The notes under the pieces were generated by a model. The model did not search any database. It had not been told where the DNA came from and saw only the letters and a list, made by a program, of their open reading frames with translations. Shown here piece by piece: positions 14,941 through 24,369 of a DNA stretch of 64,000 nt. Each line of letters opens with the position of its first letter. Positions within the stretch are counted from its first letter, which is position 1. The stretch spans positions 26,175,729 through 26,239,728 of the forward strand of contig CM049314.1 of NCBI GenBank assembly GCA_026874595.1, given 5' to 3'. The position numbers and the translations under genes were made by a program. Source of the DNA: Sipunculus nudus. Taxonomy: Eukaryota; Annelida; Sipuncula; Golfingiida; Sipunculidae.

Positions 14941-15602
14941 TCTCCGTAACCTGAGTTGGTCATCTGGTCTCAATCTTGTGTCACATTGTCAGTCTGTCCG
15001 TCTGTTTGTCAGTCTACTCAATTTCATCTGCTTGCTGGTTCTTGAGTCCTACATAACGCAATTTACAGTCAACAGGTTTGCAGGAATCCGTTTGAAACTT
15101 ATACATCTTATGTCTGGTACTAATATCTCGAAATCTGTCGACCATTTTCCGGATATGGCCGCTAGGTGTCGCTGCATTCGAGCCTCCCTTAAGATATCTT
15201 CTTTTGGCCATATCTTCAATACTATAAACCTCAATTACATAAATTATGGCTTATTTTCTTTCACCGAGTCTTCTCCGTAACCTGAGTTGGTCATCTGGTC
15301 TCAATCTTGTGTCACATTGTCAGTCTGTCCGTCTGTTTGTCAGTCTACTCAATTTCATCTGCTTGCTGGTTCTTGAGTCCTACATAACGCCATTTACAGT
15401 CCACAGTTTTGCAGGAACCCTTTTGAAACTTATACATCCTATGTCTGGTAATAATATCTCGAAACGTATTTTCCATTTTCCGGATATGGCCGCTAGGTGT
15501 CGCTGCATTCGAGCCTCCCTTGACATATCTTCTTTTGGCCATATCGCCAACACTATAAACCTCAATTACATAAACTATAGCTTATTTTCTTCCGCCGTGT
15601 CT
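14941..15602. repeat. 331-bp tandem direct repeat (two copies)
   Basis: The block beginning TCTCCGTAACCTGAGTTGG at 14941 recurs at 15272, an exact 331-bp offset. The two copies are about 90 percent alike by eye. A degraded third start is visible after 15590 (TTCTTCCGCCGTGTCTTTCCCG). Open frames in it occur in parallel in both copies and on both strands, so I treat them as repeat artefacts. Confidence 0.85.
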
Positions 15603-15609
15603 TTCCCGT

Positions 15610-16375
15610 ACCCTGGTTAAGCCATAATGTCTCCATCTTGTGCACCTTTGTCAGTATATCTGTCTGTTTGTCGGTTATTGTCAGCTATCAATGTTTCCAT
15701 CTTAGTATTTGTGATATATGTCGTCCAACAGGCCACAACGTATCAACAATCGCTCTGAAAGTTACACAATTGATAGAAACCTACAGTTTGTTCTTTCTCT
15801 CCATACCTGTCATGTTTGTGAACATGAGAAAATATACATGTTCCGGTCGTGTCATATCGAAGCTCACAAAGTCATATCACGCCTGTGATTTGGTTTTGGA
15901 CGGTGTGATAAATGTATATTATTTCATCCACCTCTAAATATCTTCTCTACTGCACGTGTATGACATGAATGTTTTGCACATAATCTGTGCACCCCATGAC
16001 GTCTGATATGTGTCAACGTACCCTATCCATTTGCTTGCATATTCCTCTAATATAATACATGTAGCTCGGTTACTGTTTAGTGCTAGCCCATATCAGTCGA
16101 ACTATTATAATAGCCCGCGCGTGTGCTCAGAATATAACATATCCGGAATGTTCTTCGTACGGGATTGTAAAATACCTACCATCCCCCACTCGTACCAGTA
16201 TAAAACGTCCTACAATGTGCCTATACTCGCTCCCCTAACGTGTAGATATTTCGTAGGATAGGTATATTCTATACGTCTTGCAAATCTTTCTAATCATTGT
16301 ACAGACGGACGTATTTCCGCTATCTGTGCAACCTGACCAATGTGTTGGTTAATGTACATTAATATGGGGGCGTCA
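15610..16375. other. Transition zone, no gene
   Basis: From here rightwards repeats thin out and the first viral-looking TATA box and start (about 16380) appear. No domain-bearing frame. The boundary between flank and compact gene block lies somewhere in 15.6-17.2 kb; no target-site duplication could be picked out by eye. Confidence 0.35.
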
Positions 16376-16460
16376 GTTCTTTAAATAGGCAACAATCAGT
16401 CCGTCATCTGTTTTCATTCCTTACATTTCCGTGACTCAACGAGACGGCTCATACTCCGTC

Positions 16461-16601
16461 ATGTCTGAGATTCCGGTGAACAAACAGGTCAGGCGCAGGG
16501 GTTTTCAAGGTCGTTGTTTGGATAACGCTGACACATATGTAAAAAAATGCTTGTTTACCCGACGATGCACAGTCGCGTCACAGAACACATACTTGTTTTG
16601 A
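16461..16601 (+). CDS. Small possible ORF or first exon (46 aa)
   Basis: A TTTAAATA box at about 16380 lies 80 bp before ATG 16461, which opens a 46-codon frame ending TGA 16599-16601. The product would be basic (VRRRGFQGR near the start). A GGTCAG after codon 9 could serve as a splice donor, so this may be a first exon. No family recognised, and too short to be sure that it is a gene. It would be the only rightward gene at this end of the block. Confidence 0.25.
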   Translation: MSEIPVNKQVRRRGFQGRCLDNADTYVKKCLFTRRCTVASQNTYLF

Positions 16602-17175
16602 ATATTTACAAACGCACAACACCATGCATGCCATATAATCATGACGTTGAACCATGTCAATTTCGTTTTATTTATACATATAACACGACACATGTTTGCA
16701 TGGATACCATATTGTATTGTGTTATGATACAGTACAAGGGATCCACTTTTTTTGGTCCAGTAATCAACAATACATTCATGTATATGTCAAAACATAAACA
16801 GTAAAAAATAACATGTCAACCAGATCTATCTACGTTTTCACATTTCACAACGTCCAAACAATGACACCTTTAAATGTATCAGTATTAATCAAAGATATAT
16901 GATCCATAAACACGTATATATGACACGTATATATATATGAATATGCATATATTGTACAGCTTCAGTTTCTACAATCACATTAGCAACATGTGTAACACGT
17001 GTTACATTAATCCTCCCTGCGTCATCACAATTCTGTGTCGCTGTCTGTATCACTGTCTCCAAATATGTTGTTCCCATGATGCATAAAAGAACAAATGATC
17101 CCTTTCCGGGCTATTCAGACCAATTCCCTTTTTATATCCTCACCGTATGTCCCGCACCAAATGCCCGAATACTAA
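16602..17175. other. Intergenic, no gene seen
   Basis: AT-rich spacer with short frames on both strands lacking support. Downstream processing signals for the leftward 17.2-17.4 kb gene would fall here, but no clear AATAAA site can be assigned. Confidence 0.4.
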
Positions 17176-17361
17176 TCATGAATAGTCCTGTGCGCTTCTG
17201 TTGAAAACAGGTTGGTCGAAAATGTTATAAAAATTATCGTATACCTCATGGATGCGTAAAGCGATAGCGTCACCTATTTCGTGCAGTTCCTGTATGGCGG
17301 CGCGAAGGACGTATACAGCACCACGGACTATTCTGTTGTCGACCATGTCTGTGATTGACAT
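17176..17361 (-). CDS. 61-aa helical protein, distant relative of family B
   Basis: Short but plausible gene. A TATA box (17393-17404, read on the minus strand as TTTTATATATAA) lies 32-43 bp before the ATG, the same geometry as other genes of this left cluster. The protein is mostly helical. Its core GDAIALRIHEVYDNFYNIF resembles family B proteins of the 26.6-30.1 kb cluster (GIDDIVLRCKELYDIIVEEY in B2), with hydrophobic and charged residues in register. It would correspond to a single helix pair of that fold. No function is known. It is either a mini-member of the family or the surviving middle of a full-length copy. Confidence 0.55.
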   Translation of the reverse strand: MSITDMVDNRIVRGAVYVLRAAIQELHEIGDAIALRIHEVYDNFYNIFDQPVFNRSAQDYS

Positions 17362-17481
17362 GACGTTTACTCTTCAGTGTGTCTTTATATTGTTATATAT
17401 AAAACGTTATTTATCTATTTATACCTTTGTTGATGACGCAATTCCAGCACAGACAGGAAACGTGGTATCACACGCACCAGT

Positions 17482-18447
17482 TTAACGAAAGAGAATTTTG
17501 GATGGATTGCTGAATAAACCAGCTGACGAGTAAGAAGACGTCGTAGTGACAGTCTTGTTAAATGGCGAAACGAAAGTCGTACTCGCGTTGAAAGGCTGAC
17601 TGAATATCGGACGTGAAGTTTGTGGTGAACCATATACCGTACTCGCGTTGAAAGGCTGACTGAATATCGGACGTGATGTTTGTGGTGAACTAAATACCAA
17701 TGAAGGGAATGTCACAGCTGCGTTGGATGATGTACCCAATGTGGCACCTGCGTTCGATGATGTGTTGCGTGTCGCTTCAGTGTTGATAGGTGTACCCCAG
17801 GTGGAATTTGCATTACCAAAGGACGCATTCTGACCAAACGAAAATCCCGCCGTAGATTTACCATCACTAGCGAAGTTAAATGCAGGCGTAGTCTCTGGTT
17901 TATTTTCAGGTACGCGTGCCGGGCTATCAGCTACCCCTGGTTTTTTATCCAGTCTCATCGCCACGCAAATGTTTCCGATGTATTGTCCATCCACGGGGAA
18001 CTGACTGAATCCATCCCCATCTAAAATCCTCATTTCCACGTTACGCTTTTGGCACAGTTTTTGTGGCAGTAGTGCGATCAAGCGTGCTTTGATTAACTCT
18101 TGGGTGCTGGTGTCTTTTCGGGCGGCTCGGACCATGTCAGCCACAGTTGTGTTATTGCACACGAGTATCCGTTCGTCTTGGTAGTTGTACCTCACGGCGG
18201 GTGTCCCAACCAAAGGTTTGTCACCTCCATTACTCACGGGTACAATAACATCTGGCATGTGGCGGGGCTCGGCGTATACGAGAAACACGAAGAACTGGTC
18301 ATCGCAAGATAGCCATTTCATGTATTTAGCCTTGTAATAACAATCCTCCATTGTATAATAAAACGATGACAGTCCTGCATTAACGACCATGTGTAACGTC
18401 GTTTCTTGTGGCACGGCCACGTTGTGCTCTTGAGTATCGTTTGCCAT
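17482..18447 (-). CDS. FG-repeat protein with globular N-terminal domain (321 aa)
   Basis: Residues 1-170 form a folded-looking domain of unknown family. Residues 185-321 are low-complexity Ser/Thr/Asn/Gly with FG, FSFG, SFG, VYG and repeated P-F-N-A-S blocks, like FG nucleoporins. A 20-residue segment is repeated twice in tandem (60-bp DNA repeat at 17578-17697). FG tracts bind transport receptors at the nuclear pore, so a nuclear-transport or nucleoporin-mimic role is possible, but the N-terminal domain is not one I recognise. A TATA-like element (about 18487-18500) lies 40-53 bp upstream of the start, just before a CACGTG E-box (18510-18516). The gene points leftwards like its neighbours, and a tRNA-Asn sits between it and family A. 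Start chosen as the first Met after the TATA. Confidence 0.8.
   Translation of the reverse strand: MANDTQEHNVAVPQETTLHMVVNAGLSSFYYTMEDCYYKAKYMKWLSCDDQFFVFLVYAEPRHMPDVIVPVSNGGDKPLVGTPAVRYNYQDERILVCNNTTVADMVRAARKDTSTQELIKARLIALLPQKLCQKRNVEMRILDGDGFSQFPVDGQYIGNICVAMRLDKKPGVADSPARVPENKPETTPAFNFASDGKSTAGFSFGQNASFGNANSTWGTPINTEATRNTSSNAGATLGTSSNAAVTFPSLVFSSPQTSRPIFSQPFNASTVYGSPQTSRPIFSQPFNASTTFVSPFNKTVTTTSSYSSAGLFSNPSKILFR
17578..17697. repeat. 60-bp in-frame tandem repeat
   Basis: Two 60-bp units (17578-17637, 17638-17697) differing at a few positions, inside the FG-repeat coding region. They encode two 20-residue copies rich in S, F, P and N. Confidence 0.95.
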
Positions 18448-18486
18448 GATGTTGCCAACTGTCTAGACTGTAGACAAACGCACCAT

Positions 18487-18516
18487 TATTATATATTTCT
18501 TACGCAGGCACGTGAT
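18487..18516 (-). promoter_or_regulatory. TATA box and E-box of the FG-repeat gene
   Basis: Minus-strand AAATATATAATAATGG preceded by CACGTG. Spacing to the ATG at 18447 allows a very short 5' UTR. Confidence 0.5.
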
Positions 18517-18711
18517 CGGTATTGACAAATAGTTTGGTGTCACATGAACCCAATATTTGATAAACAGATTGTAAAGAAAACAACATGTATTGCTGGGATT
18601 AAAGGCATTTATAAAGATCGTCTGTGACGTCACACTTTCCATCAGCCAATCAAATCAAGGAATAGTACCTGTTCATGATAACAGAAGAAACTCATGTACA
18701 AAAAGCATGTA

Positions 18712-18785
18712 GTCCCTGTGGCGCAATCGGTTAGCGCGTCCGGCTGTTAATCGGGAGGTTGGTGGTTCGAACCCACCCAGGGACG
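18712..18785 (+). tRNA. tRNA-Asn (GTT)
   Basis: 74 nt. The 7-bp acceptor GTCCCTG/CAGGGAC, D arm, anticodon stem with loop CTGTTAA (anticodon GTT) and T arm GGTGG/CCACC with TTCGAAC are all intact, and the discriminator is G. The sequence closely follows the animal nuclear tRNA-Asn consensus, and A-box and B-box promoters are present internally. It lies between two leftward genes of the viral-like block, on the opposite strand. Confidence 0.95.
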
Positions 18786-18796
18786 TTATACATGTT

Positions 18797-20026
18797 TTAT
18801 GTCCCTATGCCACCCGTTCCTGTTTTTCTTCGTCCAGAGTCTTGCCTGCGAACAAACGGGGAGTAAGGGCACATGGTGCCAGACAGGTCCCTGAGTGGGT
18901 AGTCTTCGATAATGTACCCAAGCAACTTTGAAACCTGCCAAGCCGCCAACGATATCGTTGTCGCAGTGTCGGTTTGTATCTTAGCAACGTACCCGCAGGC
19001 TCCGACATCAACATGTTTTAAAGACCCGTAAAACGTGACTGTCCCATCAGGATGCATTGACAAGTGCAAAACATGGTCATCGTCACAAACCCACCGTTCA
19101 TAGAGAAACATTGCGGTGACGCTGCGGTTTTCTCGTTGAGCAATCAACAGCAAAGCGTTGAGATTGCTACTCAGAAATTCGTCCTCAAACATGACTAGCA
19201 TACCCGGCACGTTTAACACATTGTGACTTTCTGTCTCACATTCGTAACTTTCACGGGCACCCGTCTTCGCCTGTCGCACTGCCTGTTCTCCTACCATCTT
19301 GTGTTCACAAGACACAGCAGGAGGCCTCCATGGCGTGCAGATAAAGCATACTTTCTGGTAATCGGATATCACGTTATCCAGAAGCTGGCACAGTTCCACT
19401 GTTGTCAGGGAGATCGCGGTTTCGTGGTCAACCACAACGTCTCCCTTAAATGATTCGTTGTTCTTGTCTAAGCGCGCGTGGAACGAGACTGTTCCAAATG
19501 TGTCCATTGTGATATGCACAGATTCACCAAGTCCCTCATCAATGTCGTATATCCAGCCTGTAACACTGCCGCCTACTTTTAGGGCCTCATTGAGTAACAG
19601 GTCTAAATATTTGGCAAGTTTTTTCCACACGAAAACCCAACCTCCGACGTGTACGTGCTCTGTGCCTTGTTCCAAAATTACAGTATCGCCTCGGACGGCC
19701 CACGGCCTCCATTTGAAACATTTGCCCTGCCCTACTTGATATGTTATAACCTTTGCGAACTGTTCCGTCAGTTCCGTCTCGTCACACGTGGGGCAGTACC
19801 ACTTGAATGTGACACGGTCGTCGGGGACTGTAATGCCCGGAGATGTTTGACATTTCTGGCACGCTCTCACAAGTATGCGTTCTCGCCATTGCAATCCCAT
19901 CTCTCGCAACCTGTCCTGAAAGTACATCCCGTCTGACGGTTCGTATCTCCCCGGGTTGCGGGGCCGACCTGCGTCAGGACTCGGGATCTCCGGGGAACTG
20001 CATCGGTCTCCACATGTATTCCCCAT
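18797..20026 (-). CDS. Family A zinc-ribbon protein A1 (409 aa)
   Basis: First of three tandem paralogues of unknown function. The N-terminus (MGNTCGDRC) could be a myristoylation/palmitoylation signal. Module 1: the SDGMYFQDRLREMGLQWRE block, then a zinc ribbon (CQKC about 56-59, CPTC about 78-81, followed by ELTEQF), then a region ending TTVELCQLLDNVISDYQ. Module 2 repeats the second half (LVMFEDEF...TVTFYGSL...WQVSKLLGYIIEDYPLRDLSG) but has lost its own zinc ribbon, which A2 and A3 keep. The TATA (20057-20065) is only about 31-39 bp before the ATG, so the 5' UTR is close to zero. The intact frame suggests selection or recency. Zinc ribbons often bind nucleic acid or protein; no specific role can be claimed. 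Confidence 0.85.
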   Translation of the reverse strand: MGNTCGDRCSSPEIPSPDAGRPRNPGRYEPSDGMYFQDRLREMGLQWRERILVRACQKCQTSPGITVPDDRVTFKWYCPTCDETELTEQFAKVITYQVGQGKCFKWRPWAVRGDTVILEQGTEHVHVGGWVFVWKKLAKYLDLLLNEALKVGGSVTGWIYDIDEGLGESVHITMDTFGTVSFHARLDKNNESFKGDVVVDHETAISLTTVELCQLLDNVISDYQKVCFICTPWRPPAVSCEHKMVGEQAVRQAKTGARESYECETESHNVLNVPGMLVMFEDEFLSSNLNALLLIAQRENRSVTAMFLYERWVCDDDHVLHLSMHPDGTVTFYGSLKHVDVGACGYVAKIQTDTATTISLAAWQVSKLLGYIIEDYPLRDLSGTMCPYSPFVRRQDSGRRKTGTGGIGT

Positions 20027-20056
20027 CTTGTCTGAACGGCTGTGCCTGGAACGCCG

Positions 20057-20086
20057 TTTTATATACGTACCGTCTCCTCAGCAACC
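20057..20086 (-). promoter_or_regulatory. TATA promoter of A1
   Basis: On the plus strand TTTTATATACGT followed by CGTCTCCTCAGCAACC. The same box plus CGTCTCCTCARCAACC recurs at 21872-21900 before A2, so a shared upstream element about 10 bp from the TATA is likely. Distance to the ATG (31-39 bp) matches A2. Confidence 0.75.
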
Positions 20087-20093
20087 AGCACCT

Positions 20094-20106
20094 CCCCCCC
20101 CCCCCC
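20094..20106. repeat. C13 tract
   Basis: Uninterrupted run of 13 C, one of about twelve long C/G homopolymers confined to the central block. Confidence 0.95.
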
Positions 20107-20267
20107 TTTGATACCCATGTGTGTTTGTTATTGTACGTGCCCCGTGTATCACCAGAACAGCGGGTGGCATGACGGATATATGTTTGTATATGTACAAACG
20201 TGTACGGTGCCTGCAGGTTCCGATAACACGTCCGGGGTATGAAATCATATGACAACATTCCGCGTTT

Positions 20268-21842
20268 TTAACTGACCTCATCCATCTGCCCTTCTTCGTA
20301 CTTTTCAACCTCAGTTTTCTCAGGGAACAACCGAGGATAAGTGTACATCGTACCCGACAAATCTATCGGCGGGTAGTTACTGATCACACACTCCAGTAAT
20401 GATACAACATCCCATGCCTTGAGCGGTATCGCATTCAAAGTGTCGGTTTGTATCATCGTCTGTATCTCGTCGCGGAAGTTGATATACAGCGTTTCCAAAG
20501 GTCCATAAAACGTTACGGTACCGTCTGGGTCCATCGAGATGTGAAGGTCGTGCACTTGATCATGGTTTATCCGATTATAGCGGAACACTGCGTTCATACG
20601 ACAGTTTTCCTTTTGAGCGGCCAGGAGCAAAACGTCTAAATCGCCGGTCAGAATATTATCCTCCAACATGGCGAGCATTCCTGGTACTTGTACCTCGTCT
20701 TCTGTTACGAGCGTGACTTTGTCTTTGAAACGCAGATATGGTTTCCATCTAAGGTGTATCCACCAATCCCAGGGGGGTTTGCAGTATACCCAAATCGAGG
20801 TGTCGGTGCCATGCGGTAGGAAGCCGAAGGTTCTCTCACGTGTGAACAGATACTCCAACTCACTCTGGTCGCATATAGGGCAGTATTCCTGTACGCCATC
20901 AAACACACTTTCGTAATCCGGGTTGCACGTCTTGCAGGGAATCACTATCATCTTCTCGCGGTCGTAAAACATATCATACCCTCGTACATTATCTCGAAAG
21001 AACATGCCGTCAGAAGGTACGACACCGTCTGATGGTCCGACCTCACTGTCAACACCAGCTTCAGTAGTATCACCCGTGTTCGCGTGGGCATGCTGCCCTG
21101 GGGATTCCGTCACTGTGTCTACGATGTTGTCATAAGACACCGCCGGAGGTTTCTTGCCGTAAATGACTACATTCTGGTAATCGGTGATCACGTGTTCCAA
21201 CAGCTGGAACAGTACTTCTGTCGTCAGCGATATCGCTTTCTCCTTGTGGACCGCCACCTGCATGGTGAAACACGCGTCGTCCTTGTTAATGCGGTCAAAG
21301 AATGACACAGTGCCGTACGGGTCCATCTGGATATACAAGGACTCACAGATACCCGGAAAACGTCGGTATATCCAACCGGTCACGCTGCGGTTCGCTTTTT
21401 GAGCCTCGCATAGAATCATGTCGAGATGTCCAACCAGGGCCCGCAACACGGAACCGAAGCCTTCCACGTGGATTGTCTTGTCTCCGTGTCGAAACAACAC
21501 TGTATCGTCTGGACGTAACAACGGTCTCCACGTAAACGTTATCCCTTGCCCCAAATCGTAGGTTTTCTCGTTTGTGAACAGTGCCATCACTTCTGTCTCT
21601 TGACACGTGGGGCAATATATCCTTGCATGGTCGTGGTTGGAACGGTAAAGGTAATCGTCTGCACACATTGAGCATTTGTCTACAATTATTTGTTGTTCCC
21701 GCCACCTGACTCCCCTTTGTCGTAACACGTTACCAAAGAAAGCCCCGCCGGATGGCGCGAAATGGTAAGTGTTACCCGGAGGACCAGTGAAAATACTGAT
21801 AACCTCCTGGCGATGGCGTGTGTCTGCACGGAGGCCCCCCAT
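20268..21842 (-). CDS. Family A zinc-ribbon protein A2 (524 aa)
   Basis: Two full modules in tandem. Each has an FFxxxLRQRGVxWRE-type lead-in, a zinc ribbon (CSMC...CPTCQETEVMALF in module 1; CKTC...CPICDQSELEYLF in module 2) and an alpha/beta tail with an M-D-P-x-G-T-V-[ST]-F strand and a final LLE-x-VI-x-[DN]-Y helix. The frame is open to an ATG at 21899, but that lies upstream of the TATA (21872-21880), so I take the ATG at 21842 (MGGLRADTRHRQ), 31-38 bp after the TATA and matching the A3 N-terminus (MGDRLAYTRHRQ). Function unknown. About 60-70 percent identical by eye to A3, so the duplication is fairly recent. An acidic Thr/Glu-rich linker joins the modules. Confidence 0.85.
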   Translation of the reverse strand: MGGLRADTRHRQEVISIFTGPPGNTYHFAPSGGAFFGNVLRQRGVRWREQQIIVDKCSMCADDYLYRSNHDHARIYCPTCQETEVMALFTNEKTYDLGQGITFTWRPLLRPDDTVLFRHGDKTIHVEGFGSVLRALVGHLDMILCEAQKANRSVTGWIYRRFPGICESLYIQMDPYGTVSFFDRINKDDACFTMQVAVHKEKAISLTTEVLFQLLEHVITDYQNVVIYGKKPPAVSYDNIVDTVTESPGQHAHANTGDTTEAGVDSEVGPSDGVVPSDGMFFRDNVRGYDMFYDREKMIVIPCKTCNPDYESVFDGVQEYCPICDQSELEYLFTRERTFGFLPHGTDTSIWVYCKPPWDWWIHLRWKPYLRFKDKVTLVTEDEVQVPGMLAMLEDNILTGDLDVLLLAAQKENCRMNAVFRYNRINHDQVHDLHISMDPDGTVTFYGPLETLYINFRDEIQTMIQTDTLNAIPLKAWDVVSLLECVISNYPPIDLSGTMYTYPRLFPEKTEVEKYEEGQMDEVS

Positions 21843-21871
21843 CGTATATGCCCAGCGCTGCCTGGGACAGC

Positions 21872-21900
21872 GTTTATATACGTGGCGTCTCCTCAACAAC
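21872..21900 (-). promoter_or_regulatory. TATA promoter of A2
   Basis: GTTTATATACGTGGCGTCTCC on the plus strand, then TCAACAACC; conserved with the A1 promoter. It fixes the start of A2 at 21842. Confidence 0.75.
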
Positions 21901-22148
21901 CCGCTCCACTCTCCAACTCAACATCACTGTCCCGCCGTCACTAAATATATAGACCTCGTCATATGTGAGTCACGTGCTCCAGAGTTGTTCCACATAATCT
22001 GCTGACACATGTGGTTCACGACACGTCTCAGATTACGCAAAGCCTCACCTTCACCTCCGATGAACCGTCTGCCGCATGCTGTGTAACATATTTCGTGTAC
22101 ACAAATGTGTACATTACATACTGGTTCCGATATGACTTCCCCCCGTGA

Positions 22149-23759
22149 TTAATGGTCCTCATTCATCTCCTCATCATCATCGTCAGTATCGTCATCATCC
22201 ATCTGCTCTTCTTCGTCCGATTCAGCCTGTTCCCGAGGATAAGTGTACATCGCACCCGACAAGTCTCTCGGCGGGTACAACCTGATCACTGTGTTAAGTA
22301 ATGATACAACATCCCATGCCTTGATCGATAGCGCATTTAAAATGTCGGTTTGTATGGTCTCCTGTACCCCGCCGGTGTCGATGATATACCGCGTTACCAA
22401 AGGTCCATAAAACGTTACCGTACCGTCCGGGTCCATCGAGAGTTGAAGTTCGTGCATTTGATCATGGTTTATCTGTTTATAGCGGAACAGTGCGTTTATA
22501 CGACAGTTTTCCTTTTGAGCGGCCAGGAGCAAAACGTCCAAATCGCCGGTCAGAATATTATCCTCCAGCATGGCGAGCATTCCCTGTACGTGTACATCTT
22601 TGTTCTGTCCTGTCAACCTTACCTTGCCCTGAAAACGCTTGTACCGTATCCAGTTGAGGTATAGCAAATCAGATACGGGGGTGCCATACGGTTGGAAGTT
22701 GAAGCGTTCCTCAATTGTGAACAGATAGTCCAAGAAACTCCTGTCGCATTTAGGGCAGTATTCCTGTACGCCATCACCCACAGGTTCGTAATCCACGTTG
22801 CACATCTCGCATTGTTTCACTATCATATCCTCGCGGTCGTAAAGCATGCCATGCCCTCGTACATGACCTCGAAAGAACCTGCCGTCAGAAGGCACGACAC
22901 CGTCTGATGGTCCGACCTCACTTTCAACACCAGCTTCAGTAGTATCACCCGTGTTCGCGTGGGCATGCTGCACTGGGGATTCCGTCACTGCGTCTACAGT
23001 GTTGTCATAAGACACCGGCGGAGGTTCCCAGTTGTAAATGGTTACATCCTGGTAATCGGTGATCACGTGCTCCAACAGTTTGAACAGTACTTCTGTCGTC
23101 AGCGATATCGCCTTATCCCTGTGGGCCGCCACCTGCATTGTGAAGCGCGCATTGTCCTTGTTAATGCGGTCGTAGAATGAAACAGTGCCATAAGGGTCCA
23201 TCTGGATATGCAAGGACTGACATATACCGAGATACATTGGGTATATCCAACCGGTCACGCTGCGGTTAACCTTTTGAGCCTCGGATAGCATCCTGTCGAG
23301 AGTTACTACCAGAGTCAACCGCAACAGGGAACCGAAGCCTTCCACGTGGATTGTCTTGTCTCCGTGTCGAAACAACACTGTATCTCCTGGACGTAACAAC
23401 GGTCTCCACGTAAACGTTATCCCTTGCCCCAAATCGTAGGTTTTCTCGTTTGTGAACAGTGCCATCACTTCTGTCTCTTGACACGTGGGGCAATATTTCC
23501 GTTCCGGGACGTGTTGGGGATGGTAATTGGGATGGTAATGGTAATCGTGTATATAGTCTGAATCGTCTCCATTGTCTGCACACATTGAGCATTCGTCTAC
23601 AACTATGTGTTCTTCTCGCCACGTCACTCCCCTCTGTCGTAACCTGTTAGAAAAGAAATTCCCATCGGAAGGCATAAAACGGTAACTGTTACCCGGTGGA
23701 CCAGTGAAAAGACTGAGGACATCCTGGCGATGGCGTGTGTATGCTAGGCGATCCCCCAT
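22149..23759 (-). CDS. Family A zinc-ribbon protein A3 (536 aa)
   Basis: Most complete member: the MGDRLAYTRHRQDVLSLF N-terminus, module 1 with zinc ribbon (CSMC...CPTC, with a Tyr/His-rich insertion between the Cys pairs), module 2 with zinc ribbon (CEMC...CPKC), and a strongly acidic Asp/Glu C-terminal tail (about 25 residues) that A2 lacks and A1 does not share. No frameshift. The shared upstream sequence (CGCTGCCTGG) stops exactly where A2 has its TATA box; here it is replaced by a 7-bp inverted repeat (23783-23799). The gene may therefore use another promoter or be silent despite an intact frame. Function unknown. Confidence 0.85.
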   Translation of the reverse strand: MGDRLAYTRHRQDVLSLFTGPPGNSYRFMPSDGNFFSNRLRQRGVTWREEHIVVDECSMCADNGDDSDYIHDYHYHPNYHPQHVPERKYCPTCQETEVMALFTNEKTYDLGQGITFTWRPLLRPGDTVLFRHGDKTIHVEGFGSLLRLTLVVTLDRMLSEAQKVNRSVTGWIYPMYLGICQSLHIQMDPYGTVSFYDRINKDNARFTMQVAAHRDKAISLTTEVLFKLLEHVITDYQDVTIYNWEPPPVSYDNTVDAVTESPVQHAHANTGDTTEAGVESEVGPSDGVVPSDGRFFRGHVRGHGMLYDREDMIVKQCEMCNVDYEPVGDGVQEYCPKCDRSFLDYLFTIEERFNFQPYGTPVSDLLYLNWIRYKRFQGKVRLTGQNKDVHVQGMLAMLEDNILTGDLDVLLLAAQKENCRINALFRYKQINHDQMHELQLSMDPDGTVTFYGPLVTRYIIDTGGVQETIQTDILNALSIKAWDVVSLLNTVIRLYPPRDLSGAMYTYPREQAESDEEEQMDDDDTDDDDEEMNEDH

Positions 23760-23782
23760 CGTGTATGTTGGGCGCTGCCTGG

Positions 23783-23799
23783 CCCGTTAACAATTAACG
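23783..23799. repeat. Inverted repeat replacing the A3 TATA box
   Basis: CCGTTAACAATTAACGG: 7-bp arms with a 3-nt spacer, at the position of the TATA in the paralogous A2 promoter. Confidence 0.8.
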
Positions 23800-24004
23800 G
23801 TCGATCACGCAGAGCCTGACACCAGACCGTGGATACTTATTAACCCAAATAATGTTACATATATGAGACACGGCAGGGCTTGAATGACATGTGTGAGTCA
23901 CGTGTGCCCACATAGTTCATAAGAAATACGATGACGCATTCCTTGTTTTTGTTTCGTGTCCCTTTTATTACATAAGTGTCATAATGTCCGGGTCTGATGT
24001 GAAA

Positions 24005-24115
24005 GTCCCCGTGGCGTAACGGGCTAATTCAAACTTTCCTACCTGGACCAATAGTTTGTACTTGCAGTTCCGGCAAGGTTAAGTTCGGATCCGGGTTCGA
24101 ATCCCGGCGGTGACA
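24005..24115 (+). tRNA. tRNA-like element, probably degenerate or intron-bearing
   Basis: A perfect T arm (CCGGG TTCGAAT CCCGG, 24091-24107) and a 7-bp acceptor with one mismatch (GTCCCCG with CGGTGAC, then A) enclose 111 nt. The D arm is poor and no unambiguous anticodon stem can be drawn without assuming an intron or a long variable arm (Leu/Ser-like). It may be an intron-containing tRNA, a tRNA pseudogene, or a tRNA-derived SINE head. Confidence 0.4.
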
Positions 24116-24369
24116 TTCACTTTTGTCTAATATATATTTCATATACGTGTGTGTCGGTTGAAATTAATGTTTATGAGGTAAATATACAAAACATCCCTCA
24201 CGTATCTGCAAGATCAACAACAGATATTTCGTGGTGTTACGATTATGTATATAATATATAATAATATGTAAATATATATATATATACATATCTCATTGTG
24301 TTCAGATGACAACAGATATGGCGACCCGGGACGGACCCGAGTTCACATGACTCATCAATACGTGTTATC

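Noticed and set aside
15014-15565. Parallel ORFs on both strands
   Set aside because: Caused by the 331-bp tandem repeat; no protein-like features.
20268-21899. 543-aa version of A2
   Set aside because: The ATG at 21899 lies upstream of the TATA box, so it is outside the transcript.
24005-24115. Confident functional tRNA
   Set aside because: T arm and acceptor are good but no clear anticodon stem or D arm; kept only as tRNA-like.
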